A stretch of DNA of 64,000 nucleotides from Pyruvatibacter mobilis (GCF_012848855.1 NZ_CP051630.1:661501-725500), one strand, 5' to 3'; shown: positions 8,216 through 19,883, counted from the first letter of the stretch. The notes: generated by a model from the sequence alone, not told the origin. Translations and numbers: made by a program.

Positions 8216-9268
8216 ATGGAAACTCTGCTGCAGGTCCTGCGCGCCGCCGGCGAAAGCACGCGCCTGCGCCTGCTGGCCATTCTCAGTGAGAGCGAGCTTT
8301 CGGTGTCCGAGATCACCCATGTGCTGCGGCAGAGCCAGCCGCGGGTGAGCCGGCATCTCAAGCTGCTGTCGGATGCGGGCCTGATCACGCGCTTCCGCGA
8401 AGGCAGCTGGGTGTTCTACAGGCTGGAGACGCGCGGCGCCGTTGGCCAGATGGCGCATACGCTGATGGATTTCCTGCCGCCGGATGACCCGGTGATCATG
8501 CGCGACCGGGAGCGGCTGGCGGATGTGCGGGCCGAGCGCGCCGAGCTGGCGGCGGATTATTTCAAGCGCAATGCGGGCGAATGGGGCCAGGTGCGGGCGC
8601 TTTACGTGTCCGAGCAGGCGGTGGAAGCGGCGGTGCGCACCATGGTGGGCGATACGCCGGTGCCGGTGCTGATCGACCTGGGCACGGGCACCGCGCAGAT
8701 GCTGGAGCTGCTGTCCGGCGTGGCGGAGACCGCCATCGGCTATGACATCAATCACGACATGCTCAACGTGGCGCGGGCCAATCTGGAGGCCAAGGGGCTG
8801 ACCAATTGCCATGTGCGCTATGGCGACATTCTCTCCCTGCCGGAACCGGCGGGGGCGGCGGACATGGTGGTGATCCACCAGGTGCTGCATTACCTGGATG
8901 ATCCGCGCGCGGCGGTGCTGGAGGCGGCCCGGCTGCTGAAGCCCGGCGGGCGGCTGCTGATTGTCGATTTCGCGCCGCATGACATCGAGGATCTGCGCGA
9001 GCGGCACGCGCACCGGCGGCTGGGCTTTCCGCGCGCGGAGATGGCGAATTTCATTTCCGGCGCCGGGCTCGAGATCGCCACCATGCGTGATCTTCCGCCT
9101 GCGGATGGATCACAACAGCTTACCGTGTCGATCTGGCTGGCAGCCAAGGGCGCTGCGGGGGATGCGCTTGCAGCTCCCGGTACTGCGTCCTCCGGCAAGG
9201 CCGGCGCTGCACCCCGCGGCCACGACATGACCGACACCCCCCTTCCGTCCGACAAGGAGACTGCCTGA
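8216..9268 (+). CDS. ArsR-family regulator fused to a SAM-dependent methyltransferase
   Basis: A 350-residue two-domain protein. Residues 1-80 form a winged helix of ArsR type (STRLRLLAILSESELSVSEITHVLRQSQPRVSRHLKLLSDAGLI), without an obvious cysteine metal site. Residues about 145-260 form a class I methyltransferase: motif I LIDLGTGTAQM (153-163), the acidic end of strand 2 at GYDIN, and motif post-I VVIHQVLHYLDDP. The last 40 residues are low-complexity. I use the ATG at 8216 (GGGAGACAGGA upstream); longer in-frame starts lack family similarity. Its stop overlaps the metF start by one base, so it probably senses S-adenosylmethionine or its products to control methionine synthesis. Confidence 0.9.
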   Translation: METLLQVLRAAGESTRLRLLAILSESELSVSEITHVLRQSQPRVSRHLKLLSDAGLITRFREGSWVFYRLETRGAVGQMAHTLMDFLPPDDPVIMRDRERLADVRAERAELAADYFKRNAGEWGQVRALYVSEQAVEAAVRTMVGDTPVPVLIDLGTGTAQMLELLSGVAETAIGYDINHDMLNVARANLEAKGLTNCHVRYGDILSLPEPAGAADMVVIHQVLHYLDDPRAAVLEAARLLKPGGRLLIVDFAPHDIEDLRERHAHRRLGFPRAEMANFISGAGLEIATMRDLPPADGSQQLTVSIWLAAKGAAGDALAAPGTASSGKAGAAPRGHDMTDTPLPSDKETA

Positions 9269-10185
9269 TGGCGCCGACTTCCCCATCCACGCCCGACACT
9301 GCCGCCACCGGCGGGCAGGGCAGCGGCATCGAGGTATCCTTCGAGTTCTTCCCGCCGAAGACGGAGAAGATGGAGCAGACCCTGTGGGCGTCGATTGAAA
9401 AGCTGGCGCCGCTCAATCCGCGCTTTGTGTCGGTGACCTATGGCGCGGGCGGCTCCACCCGAGACCGGACGCATGCGACCGTCAAGCGCATCGTCAATGA
9501 GACCTCGCTGAAGCCTGCGGCCCATCTCACCTGCGTCGAGGCCACCCGCGAGGAAGTGGACGACGTGATCCGCTCCTACTGGGAGGCGGGGGTGCGCCAC
9601 ATCGTGGCCCTGCGCGGTGATCCGCCGTCCGGGATCGGTGCCAAATATGTGCCTCATGAGGGCGGTTACGCCAATGCGGCGGAGCTGGCGGCGGGCATCA
9701 GCAAAATCGCGCCGTTTGAGATTTCCGTCGGCTGCTATCCGGAGAAGCATCCGGAGAGCGCGTCGTTCGAGGCTGATCTCGACCTGCTCAAGGCGAAGAT
9801 CGACGGCGGGGCGTCGCGCGCCATCAGCCAGTTCTTCGTCGAGCCGGACACCTTCCTGCGCTATGTGGACCGGGCGCGCAGCGCGGGCATCGATATCCCC
9901 ATCGTGCCGGGCATCATGCCGGTGGGGAATGTCGCGGGTTTCCTGCGCATGGCGGAGGCGACCGGCACCAGCGTGCCCGCATGGTTCCGCGACCGCTTCG
10001 AGGGGCTGGACGATGACCCGCAGACCCGCGCGCTGATTGCCCTGTCGGTGGCCGCCGACCAGGTGCGCCAGCTGGCCGATCAGGGCATCCGCCAGTTCCA
10101 CATCTACACGCTCAACAAGGCAGAGACGGCCTACGCGCTGGCACATCTGCTGGGCGTGCGGCCCTCCAAGCCGCTCGCGGCCTGA
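9268..10185 (+). CDS. metF: Methylenetetrahydrofolate reductase [NAD(P)H]
   Basis: A 305-residue flavoenzyme of the MetF family that reduces 5,10-methylenetetrahydrofolate to 5-methyltetrahydrofolate, the methyl donor for methionine synthesis. The N-terminal VSFEFFPPKTEKME (23-36) contains the catalytic glutamate E26. VTYGAGGSTRDRT (56-68) and the FAD-binding HIVALRGDPP (111-120, with D118) are intact, as are SQFFVEPDTFLRYVD and PGIMPV. The ATG overlaps the TGA of the ArsR-methyltransferase, so the two are translationally coupled. No methionine synthase gene is in the window. Confidence 0.96.
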   Translation: MAPTSPSTPDTAATGGQGSGIEVSFEFFPPKTEKMEQTLWASIEKLAPLNPRFVSVTYGAGGSTRDRTHATVKRIVNETSLKPAAHLTCVEATREEVDDVIRSYWEAGVRHIVALRGDPPSGIGAKYVPHEGGYANAAELAAGISKIAPFEISVGCYPEKHPESASFEADLDLLKAKIDGGASRAISQFFVEPDTFLRYVDRARSAGIDIPIVPGIMPVGNVAGFLRMAEATGTSVPAWFRDRFEGLDDDPQTRALIALSVAADQVRQLADQGIRQFHIYTLNKAETAYALAHLLGVRPSKPLAA

Positions 10186-10214
10186 GGCACAGAGTCAGCA
10201 CCCGCCAAACAGCA

Positions 10215-10248
10215 CCGGCCGCCGGGACAGGGGGTCCCAGGCGGCCGG
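10215..10248 (+). terminator. GC-rich hairpin after metF
   Basis: CCGGCCGCCGGGAC (10215-10228) pairs with GTCCC-A-GGCGGCCGG (10234-10248), a 14-bp stem with one bulged A and a five-base loop, starting 29 bases after the metF stop. There is no T-tract, so it may act as a 3-prime-end stabiliser or a Rho-assisted terminator. Confidence 0.55.
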
Positions 10249-10287
10249 GCCGGATGGATGCATATCCGTCCTGGATGAAAAGCGGTC

Positions 10288-10332
10288 TTGAAACGGTCTC
10301 GCCTGAAACAGTCTCGCTTGAAACGGTTTCGA
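10288..10332. repeat. Three 15-bp iterons containing GAAACnGTyTC
   Basis: Three adjacent 15-bp units (10288-10302 TTGAAACGGTCTCGC; 10303-10317 CTGAAACAGTCTCGC; 10318-10332 TTGAAACGGTTTCGA). Each holds the dyad GAAAC-N-GTyTC, which is a perfect palindrome in the third unit. A degenerate fourth unit precedes them at 10274-10288. They sit between metF and the small minus-strand ORF. Protein-binding iterons are possible, but function is unknown. Confidence 0.75.
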
Positions 10333-10347
10333 TGTCGGGCCCGTGCC

Positions 10348-10440
10348 CTAGACCACGCCGAGAATCACTGCGCCGATGAACGCGAAACTCGCGCAGGTGA
10401 AAACCCAGATCGCGGCCTGTCTCGAAGCATGTGCAGTCAT
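10348..10440 (-). CDS. Putative 30-residue single-helix membrane peptide
   Basis: A short ORF beginning MTAHASRQ and continuing with one hydrophobic helix (AAIWVFTCASFAFIGAVILGVV) to the stop. Support comes from a strong ribosome binding site (GGGAGG about six bases before the ATG), a short basic N-terminus and a helix of membrane-spanning length. The size and layout recall small respiratory-chain accessory subunits, but no family can be named. Frame-extended versions upstream are not protein-like. The iterons at 10288-10332 lie just past its stop codon. Confidence 0.4.
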   Translation of the reverse strand: MTAHASRQAAIWVFTCASFAFIGAVILGVV

Positions 10441-10639
10441 TGGGGCCTCCCGCATTGCCTCGTTGCCCCTGAAGCGTGCCAGCATGGTTAAGGCTTGGGA
10501 AGCCGGAATCGTCGCTGCGGCGCACCCAAGCCGTGCAAGTGCGAAAGGCTGCTTTCCTGACCGGCAGTTTCCGGCCCTTTCCGGGCGGCGGTTGCATGGG
10601 GGCGGGACAGGCCTGCCTCTGGTTGACACGCTGGCCGGT

Positions 10640-10711
10640 CGGCCGACCGGAAGGTCCATCTGACCCGCCGCCTCCCATAGACCCTCCGGTCAAGCCGGAG
10701 GGAGAGCGGGG
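10640..10711. repeat. Intergenic palindromic element, A-module, degenerate left arm
   Basis: An intact A module (CCCTCCGG-TCAAG-CCGGAGGG, 10682-10702) is preceded by the conserved spacer TCCATCTGAC...CTCCCATAG and a decayed left module ending in CCGGAAGG near 10650. The trailing AGCGG matches the other copies. Together with the next two entries it fills the 10441-10994 gap, where I see no gene. Confidence 0.7.
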
Positions 10712-10760
10712 AGGGGGCGGGTGCTGTACCCGATGACCTGCTTCTTACGCTCTTCCGTCG

Positions 10761-10839
10761 CTCCGGACTTGATCCGGGGCCCACTCGCATCCGCCCCCAC
10801 CCGCAGCAACCGCGAGTGGACCCCGGGTCAAGCCCGGGG
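10761..10839. repeat. Intergenic palindromic element with two B modules
   Basis: A left B module (CTCCGGACTTGATCCGGGG then CCCACTCGC, 10761-10788) faces an inverted right B module (GCGAGTGGA then CCCCGGGTCAAGCCCGGGG, 10812-10839). The whole 79-bp element is itself an imperfect inverted repeat and could fold into one long hairpin. Confidence 0.75.
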
Positions 10840-10866
10840 ATACGGGGATGGGACCTGCACCCCAAA

Positions 10867-10951
10867 TCCGCTCTCCCTCCGGCTTGACCGGAGGGTCCAT
10901 CTGACTCACGAGCTCCCATGGGCCCTCCGGACAGGTCGAAGGGCAAGCGGA
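10867..10951. repeat. Intergenic palindromic element with A and decayed A modules
   Basis: TCCGCT (10867) and AGCGGA (ending 10951) bound an 85-bp element. Its left A module is perfect (CCCTCCGG-CTTGA-CCGGAGGG, 10875-10895), the spacer is TCCATCTGACTCACGAGC-TCCCATGG, and the right module is degraded (CCCTCCGGACAGGTCGAAGGG). Confidence 0.75.
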
Positions 10952-10994
10952 TGGGGGGAGTGCTGCCTGCAGAATTTGATCGGTGCGCTGTCTC

Positions 10995-14636
<3,642 letters not shown>

Positions 14637-14777
14637 GGGGTGGTGATACTCAGTTTTTCGCCACACGGCGATAGGCGGGGTGGGCGGCAGGCGCGCTCAC
14701 ATTGGCTGACATACATGTAGGAACTGCGGCAGCTTTGGCTATGTCCCTTGGCTGCGGCTGCGCTTATAAGGGCTGCC

Positions 14778-15452
14778 ATGAGTCTTTGGGATCGCATCAC
14801 GGGGACGGCACAATCGGTGCTCGAGACCTTGCGCAGCGTCGTGGGCAGCGGCGAGGGCGGGGCCGGTGTTGCCTTCACCATCGCGGTCATCGCCCTGTCG
14901 GCCAAGATGGCCAAGGCGGATGGTGTGGTGACCCCGGACGAAGTGGAGGCCTTCTCGCAGGTCTTCACCGTGGAGCCCGGCGACGAGGACCATGTGGCGC
15001 GGGTGTTCAACATGGCGCGGCAGGATGTGGCCGGTTATGACGCCTATGCCCGCCAGATTGCCCGGATGTTTCAGGACCGGCCCGGCGTGCTGGAAGACCT
15101 GATGGACGGGCTGTTCCACATCGCCCGCGCCGACGGCGTGGTGCATGAGGATGAGCTGGCCTTTCTGCATGATGTCGCCACCATTTTCGGCTTTTCCGAT
15201 TTCGAGTTCGCCCGCATCCGCGCCTCCAATACGGGCGAGGCTGTGGCCGACCCCTATCTCGTGCTCGGCGTCACGCCGGATGCGACCGACCAGGACCTTA
15301 AGATGGCATATCGCCGGGCAGTCGCGGAAAACCACCCGGACCGCCTGATCGCCCGCGGCGTTCCGGAGGAATTCGTGACGCTCGCCACCGAAAAACTCGC
15401 CGCCATCAACACCGCCTGGGAAGCCCTCAAGCAAGAGCGCGGCATCGTCTGA
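14778..15452 (+). CDS. DjlA-like co-chaperone (TerB-like + DnaJ domain)
   Basis: A 224-residue protein with a TerB-like helical domain (about 30-145: AFTIAVIALSAKMAKADGVVTPDEVEAF and a second half LFHIARADGVVHEDELAFL) followed by a C-terminal J domain (158-224: PYLVLGVTPDATDQDLKMAYRRAVAENHPDR). The HPD tripeptide (186-188) required to stimulate DnaK ATPase is intact. Unlike classical DjlA there is no N-terminal transmembrane segment, so this is the soluble alphaproteobacterial form. The start is the ATG at 14778. It is divergent from the 5-oxoprolinase gene. Confidence 0.88.
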   Translation: MSLWDRITGTAQSVLETLRSVVGSGEGGAGVAFTIAVIALSAKMAKADGVVTPDEVEAFSQVFTVEPGDEDHVARVFNMARQDVAGYDAYARQIARMFQDRPGVLEDLMDGLFHIARADGVVHEDELAFLHDVATIFGFSDFEFARIRASNTGEAVADPYLVLGVTPDATDQDLKMAYRRAVAENHPDRLIARGVPEEFVTLATEKLAAINTAWEALKQERGIV

Positions 15453-15484
15453 CGGCGGGCGGGCGGCACGACAAGCCTCTCAAA

Positions 15485-15569
15485 TCCGCTGTCCCTCCGG
15501 CTTGGCCGGAGGACCTATCTGACTCACGGCCTCCCATGGCCCCTCCGGTCAAGCCGGAGGGTGAGCGGA
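15485..15569. repeat. Intergenic palindromic element with two A modules
   Basis: An 85-bp element bounded by TCCGCT and AGCGGA. The left A module is near-perfect (CCCTCCGG-CTTGG-CCGGAGGA, 15493-15513), the spacer contains ATCTGACTCACGGCCTCCCATGG, and the right A module is perfect (15541-15561). It lies 33 bp after the DjlA-like gene and 98 bp before the first EamA gene. Confidence 0.8.
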
Positions 15570-15667
15570 GAGGGGGGTAGGTAGGCTTTTCTGCCCCCGC
15601 GGCATCGCGGCGTTGCGAAACTGTGTGTCGTGTTGCGGGGGGCAGCCGTGCTAGAGCGCTTGGCATC

Positions 15668-16543
15668 ATGACCCCACCGCATCTTGCGCTCATTCTTCTG
15701 GTCTGCCTCGTCTGGGGCTTCAACTTCATCGTCGGCAAGGTGGCGGTGGAGGAGCTGTCGGCGATGATGCTCACCGGCTGGCGCTTCCTGCTGCTGACGG
15801 TAGTGCTGCTGCCGTTCCTCAAGATCGTGCCGGGGCAGATGGTGCGGGTGGTGATCGTGGCGATCACCATGGGGGCTGCGCATTTCGCCTTCATGTTCGC
15901 GGCGCTCGGGATCTCCGACAATATCTCGGTCATCGCCATCGGCGTGCAGCTCAACGTGCCGTTCGCCACGCTTCTGTCGGTCTTTGTGCTGAGCGAATTT
16001 GTCGGCTGGCGGCGGTGGCTGGGGATCGCTGTGTCCTTCGGTGGGGTTGTCGTCATCAGTTTTGATCCGGCGGTGTTCACGGCGCTCGAGGGCATGGGGC
16101 TTGTCATCATCGCGGCGCTGATGGCCGCCATCGGCATGGTCACCATGCGGCAGCTTGCGGGCGTCGGCGTCTTCACACTGCAGGCCTGGGTGGCCATCCT
16201 GTCCTGGCCGCCGATGTTCCTGCTCACGGGACTGTTCCAGCCGGAGCAGTTCGTGGCCTCCTTCGAGGCCAGCTGGTTGACCTGGGGGGCTGTCGCCTAT
16301 ACGGCGTTCGGCGCCAGTCTTGTCGGCCATGTGGGGATGTATTACCTGCTTCAGCGGTATGAGGTGTCGCTGGTCTCTCCGATCACGCTGTTGGCGCCTG
16401 TTCTGGGCGTCGTTTTCGGCGTGACACTCTGGGGGGATGAGTTGACGGCACGGATCATCATCGGCGGGCTGATGACGCTGGCAGGCGTGCTGGTGATTGC
16501 CCTGCGCAAGCCGCCGTCGCCTGACCCCGCGGCGGAGGCGTGA
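15668..16543 (+). CDS. EamA/DMT family transporter (first of a tandem pair)
   Basis: A 291-residue inner-membrane protein with ten predicted transmembrane helices in two EamA repeats. Repeat 1 opens with LALILLVCLVWGFNFIVGKVAVEEL, and repeat 2 ends with YLLQRYEVSLVSPITLLAPVLGVVFGV and the final helix LMTLAGVLVIAL. Members of the drug/metabolite transporter superfamily export amino acids or related metabolites, and the substrate is not visible. It is followed after four bases by a clear paralogue (16548-17426), so the two arose by tandem duplication and are probably co-expressed. The ATG at 15668 is chosen because homology begins there. Confidence 0.9.
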   Translation: MTPPHLALILLVCLVWGFNFIVGKVAVEELSAMMLTGWRFLLLTVVLLPFLKIVPGQMVRVVIVAITMGAAHFAFMFAALGISDNISVIAIGVQLNVPFATLLSVFVLSEFVGWRRWLGIAVSFGGVVVISFDPAVFTALEGMGLVIIAALMAAIGMVTMRQLAGVGVFTLQAWVAILSWPPMFLLTGLFQPEQFVASFEASWLTWGAVAYTAFGASLVGHVGMYYLLQRYEVSLVSPITLLAPVLGVVFGVTLWGDELTARIIIGGLMTLAGVLVIALRKPPSPDPAAEA

Positions 16544-16547
16544 GCAC

Positions 16548-17426
16548 ATGACCACGCCGCATCTGGCCTTCATGGTGCTGATCAATCTGATCTGGGGCTT
16601 CGCGCTGGTCGCGGGCAAGGGATCGCTTGAGCATTTTCCGCCCTTCCTGTTCATGGCGCTGCGCTTCGGCATTGTCGCGCTGGTGCTGCTGCCGGTGCTG
16701 ACCATCCATTGGGGCCGCATGCGCGAGGTGATCCTCATCGCGCTGTGCGCCGGGCCGATCGGGTTCGGGTTCTTCTTCGCGGGGCTTGCGGTCGCGGAAG
16801 CCTCGGTCGTTGCCATCGCCACGCAGATGGGGGTGCCGATCTCCACCATCTTCTCGGTGATGTTCCTGGGCGAACGGGTGCGCTGGCGGCGCTGGCTCGG
16901 CATCACGCTGGCTTTTCTGGGGGTCATGGTCATCAGCTTTGACCCGCGTGTCTTCGGCTATATCGAGGGTCTCATCTTCGTCCTGTGCTCGGCCATTGTC
17001 GGCTCCTTCGGCACCATCCTGCAGCGGCAGATCAAGGGTGTGGGCACGTTCGAGTTGCAGGCCTGGGTCGCCACGGTGGCGTTCCCATGCTCGCTGGCGG
17101 CCACGTTCCTGTTTGAGGCCGGCGATCCTGTGGCGCTGATGGAAAGCGCTGACTGGCTTGAATGGGGCGGGGTGGTCTATGTGGCTTTTGCGTCCAGCCT
17201 CGTGGGCCACGCGGGCATTTACTGGCTGTTACAGCGTTATGAGGTATCCCAGACCGCGCCCTACACACTGCTTGCGCCGCTGTTTACCGTGACATTCGGC
17301 GTCTGGCTGTTGGGCGATATGCTGACCTGGCGCATGGTGCTGGGCGGCGTCATCACGCTGGTGGGCGTCCTCATCATCTCCATGCGGGAGAAGGACTTCA
17401 CCGAAAGGCTGCCGCGCGGCGCCTGA
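16548..17426 (+). CDS. EamA/DMT family transporter (second of a tandem pair)
   Basis: A 292-residue ten-helix transporter paralogous to its upstream neighbour. MTTPHLAFMVLINLIWGF corresponds to MTPPHLALILLVCLVWGF, and YWLLQRYEVSQTAPYTLLAPLF to YYLLQRYEVSLVSPITLLAPVL. The two genes are separated by four bases. A two-gene EamA unit could form a hetero-oligomer or serve two related substrates; both are inferences. The substrate is unknown. The AmpD-like amidase follows after 13 bases, so it may belong to the same transcript. Confidence 0.9.
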   Translation: MTTPHLAFMVLINLIWGFALVAGKGSLEHFPPFLFMALRFGIVALVLLPVLTIHWGRMREVILIALCAGPIGFGFFFAGLAVAEASVVAIATQMGVPISTIFSVMFLGERVRWRRWLGITLAFLGVMVISFDPRVFGYIEGLIFVLCSAIVGSFGTILQRQIKGVGTFELQAWVATVAFPCSLAATFLFEAGDPVALMESADWLEWGGVVYVAFASSLVGHAGIYWLLQRYEVSQTAPYTLLAPLFTVTFGVWLLGDMLTWRMVLGGVITLVGVLIISMREKDFTERLPRGA

Positions 17427-17439
17427 GGAACGACAGACG

Positions 17440-18183
17440 ATGCATATCTCGAGCCGCTGGTCGCCCAATTTCGACAGCCGAGCCGGTCAAGCCGCGCCCG
17501 ACATGGTGGTGGTGCACTACACCGGCATGGAGACCGCCGAGGCCGCCCTCGACCGCCTGGTGGACCCAGAGGCCAAGGTCTCGGCCCATTACCTGATCGA
17601 CGAAGCGGGCAAGTGCTTTGCGCTGGTGCCGGAGTTCCAGCGTGCGTGGCATGCAGGCGTGTCGTCCTGGCAGGGGGAGACCGATATCAACTCGCTCTCT
17701 ATCGGCATCGAGCTTGCCAATAAGGGGCACGAGTTCGGCTACCCGGAGTTTCCCGAGGCGCAGATTGTAACCCTGCTCGAGTTGCTCGGGGATATCTGGC
17801 AGCGCTGGCCGATTGATCCGCGCCGGGTGGTGGGGCATTCCGATGTGGCACCGGGCCGCAAGGCGGATCCGGGCGAGAAATTCCCGTGGAAGCGGCTTGC
17901 GGATAATGGCTTTGCGGTGTGGGTTCGGCCTGCGCCGATCACCCCGGGACCGACGCTGGGGCCCGGCGACAGCGGGCAGGGGGTGTTGGACCTTCAGGCG
18001 GCGCTCGCGCTGGCGGGCTATGGCATCGAGACAGACGGTACGTATGGCGACGTGACCCATGCGGTCGTCACCGCGTTTCAGCGCCGCCACCGGCCGGAGA
18101 GCGTGGACGGCATTGCCGATCTCTCCACTCTCCGGACGCTGGCAAGCTATCTTGCAGCGGTCAAAACACCGCCTACGGAATAA
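17440..18183 (+). CDS. N-acetylmuramoyl-L-alanine amidase (AmpD-like) with peptidoglycan-binding domain
   Basis: A 247-residue Amidase_2 enzyme that removes the peptide from (anhydro)muramic acid. Zinc ligands are recognisable: H26 in VVVHYTG, H133 in VVGHSDVAPGRKADPG and D143. The substrate-binding SIGIELANKG is at 87-96. Residues about 175-240 are a PG_binding_1 domain (GDSGQGVLDLQAALALAGYGIETDGTYGDVTHAVVTAFQRRHRP). There is no signal peptide, so it probably acts in the cytoplasm on recycled muropeptides. Its last 11 bases overlap the end of the convergent oxidoreductase gene. Confidence 0.92.
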   Translation: MHISSRWSPNFDSRAGQAAPDMVVVHYTGMETAEAALDRLVDPEAKVSAHYLIDEAGKCFALVPEFQRAWHAGVSSWQGETDINSLSIGIELANKGHEFGYPEFPEAQIVTLLELLGDIWQRWPIDPRRVVGHSDVAPGRKADPGEKFPWKRLADNGFAVWVRPAPITPGPTLGPGDSGQGVLDLQAALALAGYGIETDGTYGDVTHAVVTAFQRRHRPESVDGIADLSTLRTLASYLAAVKTPPTE

Positions 18184-19135
18184 GCAGCACGCGGCCGAAG
18201 GCCTTGCGGCTTTCGATGTGTTCGTGCGCTTTGGCGGCATCCCTCAGGGCGTATTCGCTGTCGATGATCACCTTGAGGTCGCCGCGATGGACATTCTCAA
18301 TGTGCGACGCCACCAAATTGTGCATGCGGTCGGTGAAGATCTCCGCCCCCTGGAACACGCCGGTAATCGAGCGGTTGCCTTCGCGCAGGGTCGAGAGATC
18401 AAACTTGATGAACTCCCGGCCCGCGTCGCCCACGGTCGAGACACGGCCGCGATAGCCCAGCGCATAGATGGACTGTTGCAGCGTCGGCCCGCCGACCGGG
18501 TCCACCACCACGTCCACGCCGCGGCCGCTGGTCAGCTTCTTGGCTTCCTCAACCAGGTCCTGCTCCACATAATTGATGCCGTGGTCCATGCCCAGATCGG
18601 TCAGCTTGTCGAGCTTGGCCTTGGAGGACGCGGTGGCGATCACCGTGGCGCCTGCCTTCTTGGCAAGCTGGATGGCGGCGATGCCGACGGCGCTGGCGCC
18701 CGCCTGGATCAGCGCGGTCTCGCCTTCCTTGAGGCGGCCGAACTCGAACAGGCAGTCATCCGCCGTGCCGAAGGGGATGGGCACGGCCGCCGCCTGCTTC
18801 ATGTCCATGCCGGCGGGGATCTTCCAGGCTGTCTGCGGCAGGGTCAGCCGCTTTTCAGCATGGCTGCCGTGGAAATTGATGCAGACCACCTCATCGCCCG
18901 GCTTAAACCCCGTCACGTTCCTGCCCACGGCTTCCACCACGCCTGCGGACTGGTAGCCGACAATATGCGGGTTGGCGGCAAGGTCACCGCGCAGCCGGTT
19001 CAGCGTGTCACCGCCTTCAATGGAGATCACCTTGTTGGCGACAAGGATGCCGTCATCAAACAGCTCCGGGTCCGGCACGTCTTCGTATTTGAGGACGGAG
19101 GGGGGACCGTTTTCGTAATAGACTGCAGCTTTCAT
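18173..19135 (-). CDS. Quinone oxidoreductase-like NADP-dependent dehydrogenase (MDR superfamily)
   Basis: A 320-residue cytoplasmic medium-chain dehydrogenase/reductase of the quinone oxidoreductase type. The N-terminal GroES-like domain is MKAAVYYENGPPSVLKYEDVPDP to about 115. The Rossmann nucleotide site is ALIQAGASAVGIAAIQLAKKAGATVIATASS (141-171), followed by VDVVVDPVGG. The cysteine cluster of zinc alcohol dehydrogenases is absent, so it is zinc-independent. The start at 19135 has AGGAAAC upstream. Its stop codon lies inside the end of the amidase gene on the other strand. Confidence 0.9.
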   Translation of the reverse strand: MKAAVYYENGPPSVLKYEDVPDPELFDDGILVANKVISIEGGDTLNRLRGDLAANPHIVGYQSAGVVEAVGRNVTGFKPGDEVVCINFHGSHAEKRLTLPQTAWKIPAGMDMKQAAAVPIPFGTADDCLFEFGRLKEGETALIQAGASAVGIAAIQLAKKAGATVIATASSKAKLDKLTDLGMDHGINYVEQDLVEEAKKLTSGRGVDVVVDPVGGPTLQQSIYALGYRGRVSTVGDAGREFIKFDLSTLREGNRSITGVFQGAEIFTDRMHNLVASHIENVHRGDLKVIIDSEYALRDAAKAHEHIESRKAFGRVLLIP

Positions 19136-19229
19136 CGGTGCGTTTCCTCTTGGATTATTGGTATTGCGAATGGCCTGAACATGGGAAAAGCCGCAGGCTG
19201 CCACAAGGCGAAATAGTTGGGGTGCGCCC

Positions 19230-19260
19230 TTGACCGACGCTGCGGCGCTCTGGCTTATGG
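19230..19260 (+). promoter_or_regulatory. Probable promoter of rnpB
   Basis: TTGACC (19230-19235) and a -10-like GCTTAT (19253-19258) with 17-bp spacing place transcription start a few bases before the first base of the RNase P P1 helix at 19267. Confidence 0.5.
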
Positions 19261-19264
19261 GCAT

Positions 19265-19630
<366 letters not shown>

Positions 19631-19688
19631 TTTGTTTCCCCACTTGTTGATGCGGAGCGACACGCCTCCGCAAACCCTTACTCGCATA

Positions 19689-19757
19689 CCCTCCGGCTTG
19701 ACCGGAGGGCCCATCTGACCCTCGACCTCTCATAGGCCCTCCGGTCAAGCCGGAGGG
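19689..19757. repeat. Intergenic palindromic element with two A modules
   Basis: A perfect CTTGA-type A module (19689-19709) and a perfect TCAAG-type A module (19737-19757) are separated by CCATCTGACCCTCGACCTCTCATAGG. AGCGGA follows at 19760. This is the first of seven repeat elements in the gene-free stretch 19631-21339. Confidence 0.8.
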
Positions 19758-19805
19758 CAAGCGGAGATTGGGGGGCAATGTAGGCCGCGCACATTCCCGC
19801 CCCAT

Positions 19806-19860
19806 CCCCCTCACCCGGTGCTGACGCACCGACCTCTCCCCCAGGGGGGAGAGGTGACTT
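19806..19860. repeat. Intergenic repeat family C, copy 1
   Basis: Starts CCCCTCACCCGGTGCTGACG and ends GGGGGGAGAGGTGACTT. It contains the internal inverted arms CCTCTCCCCC and GGGGGGAGAGG. Closely matched copies lie at 20858-20913 and 54693-54748. Confidence 0.75.
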
Positions 19861-19883
19861 TGCTCACGCCCACACCCGCGTCG

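Noticed and set aside
10288-10332. Possible miniature CRISPR array
   Set aside because: Units are 15 bp and contiguous, with no unique spacers, no leader and no cas genes.
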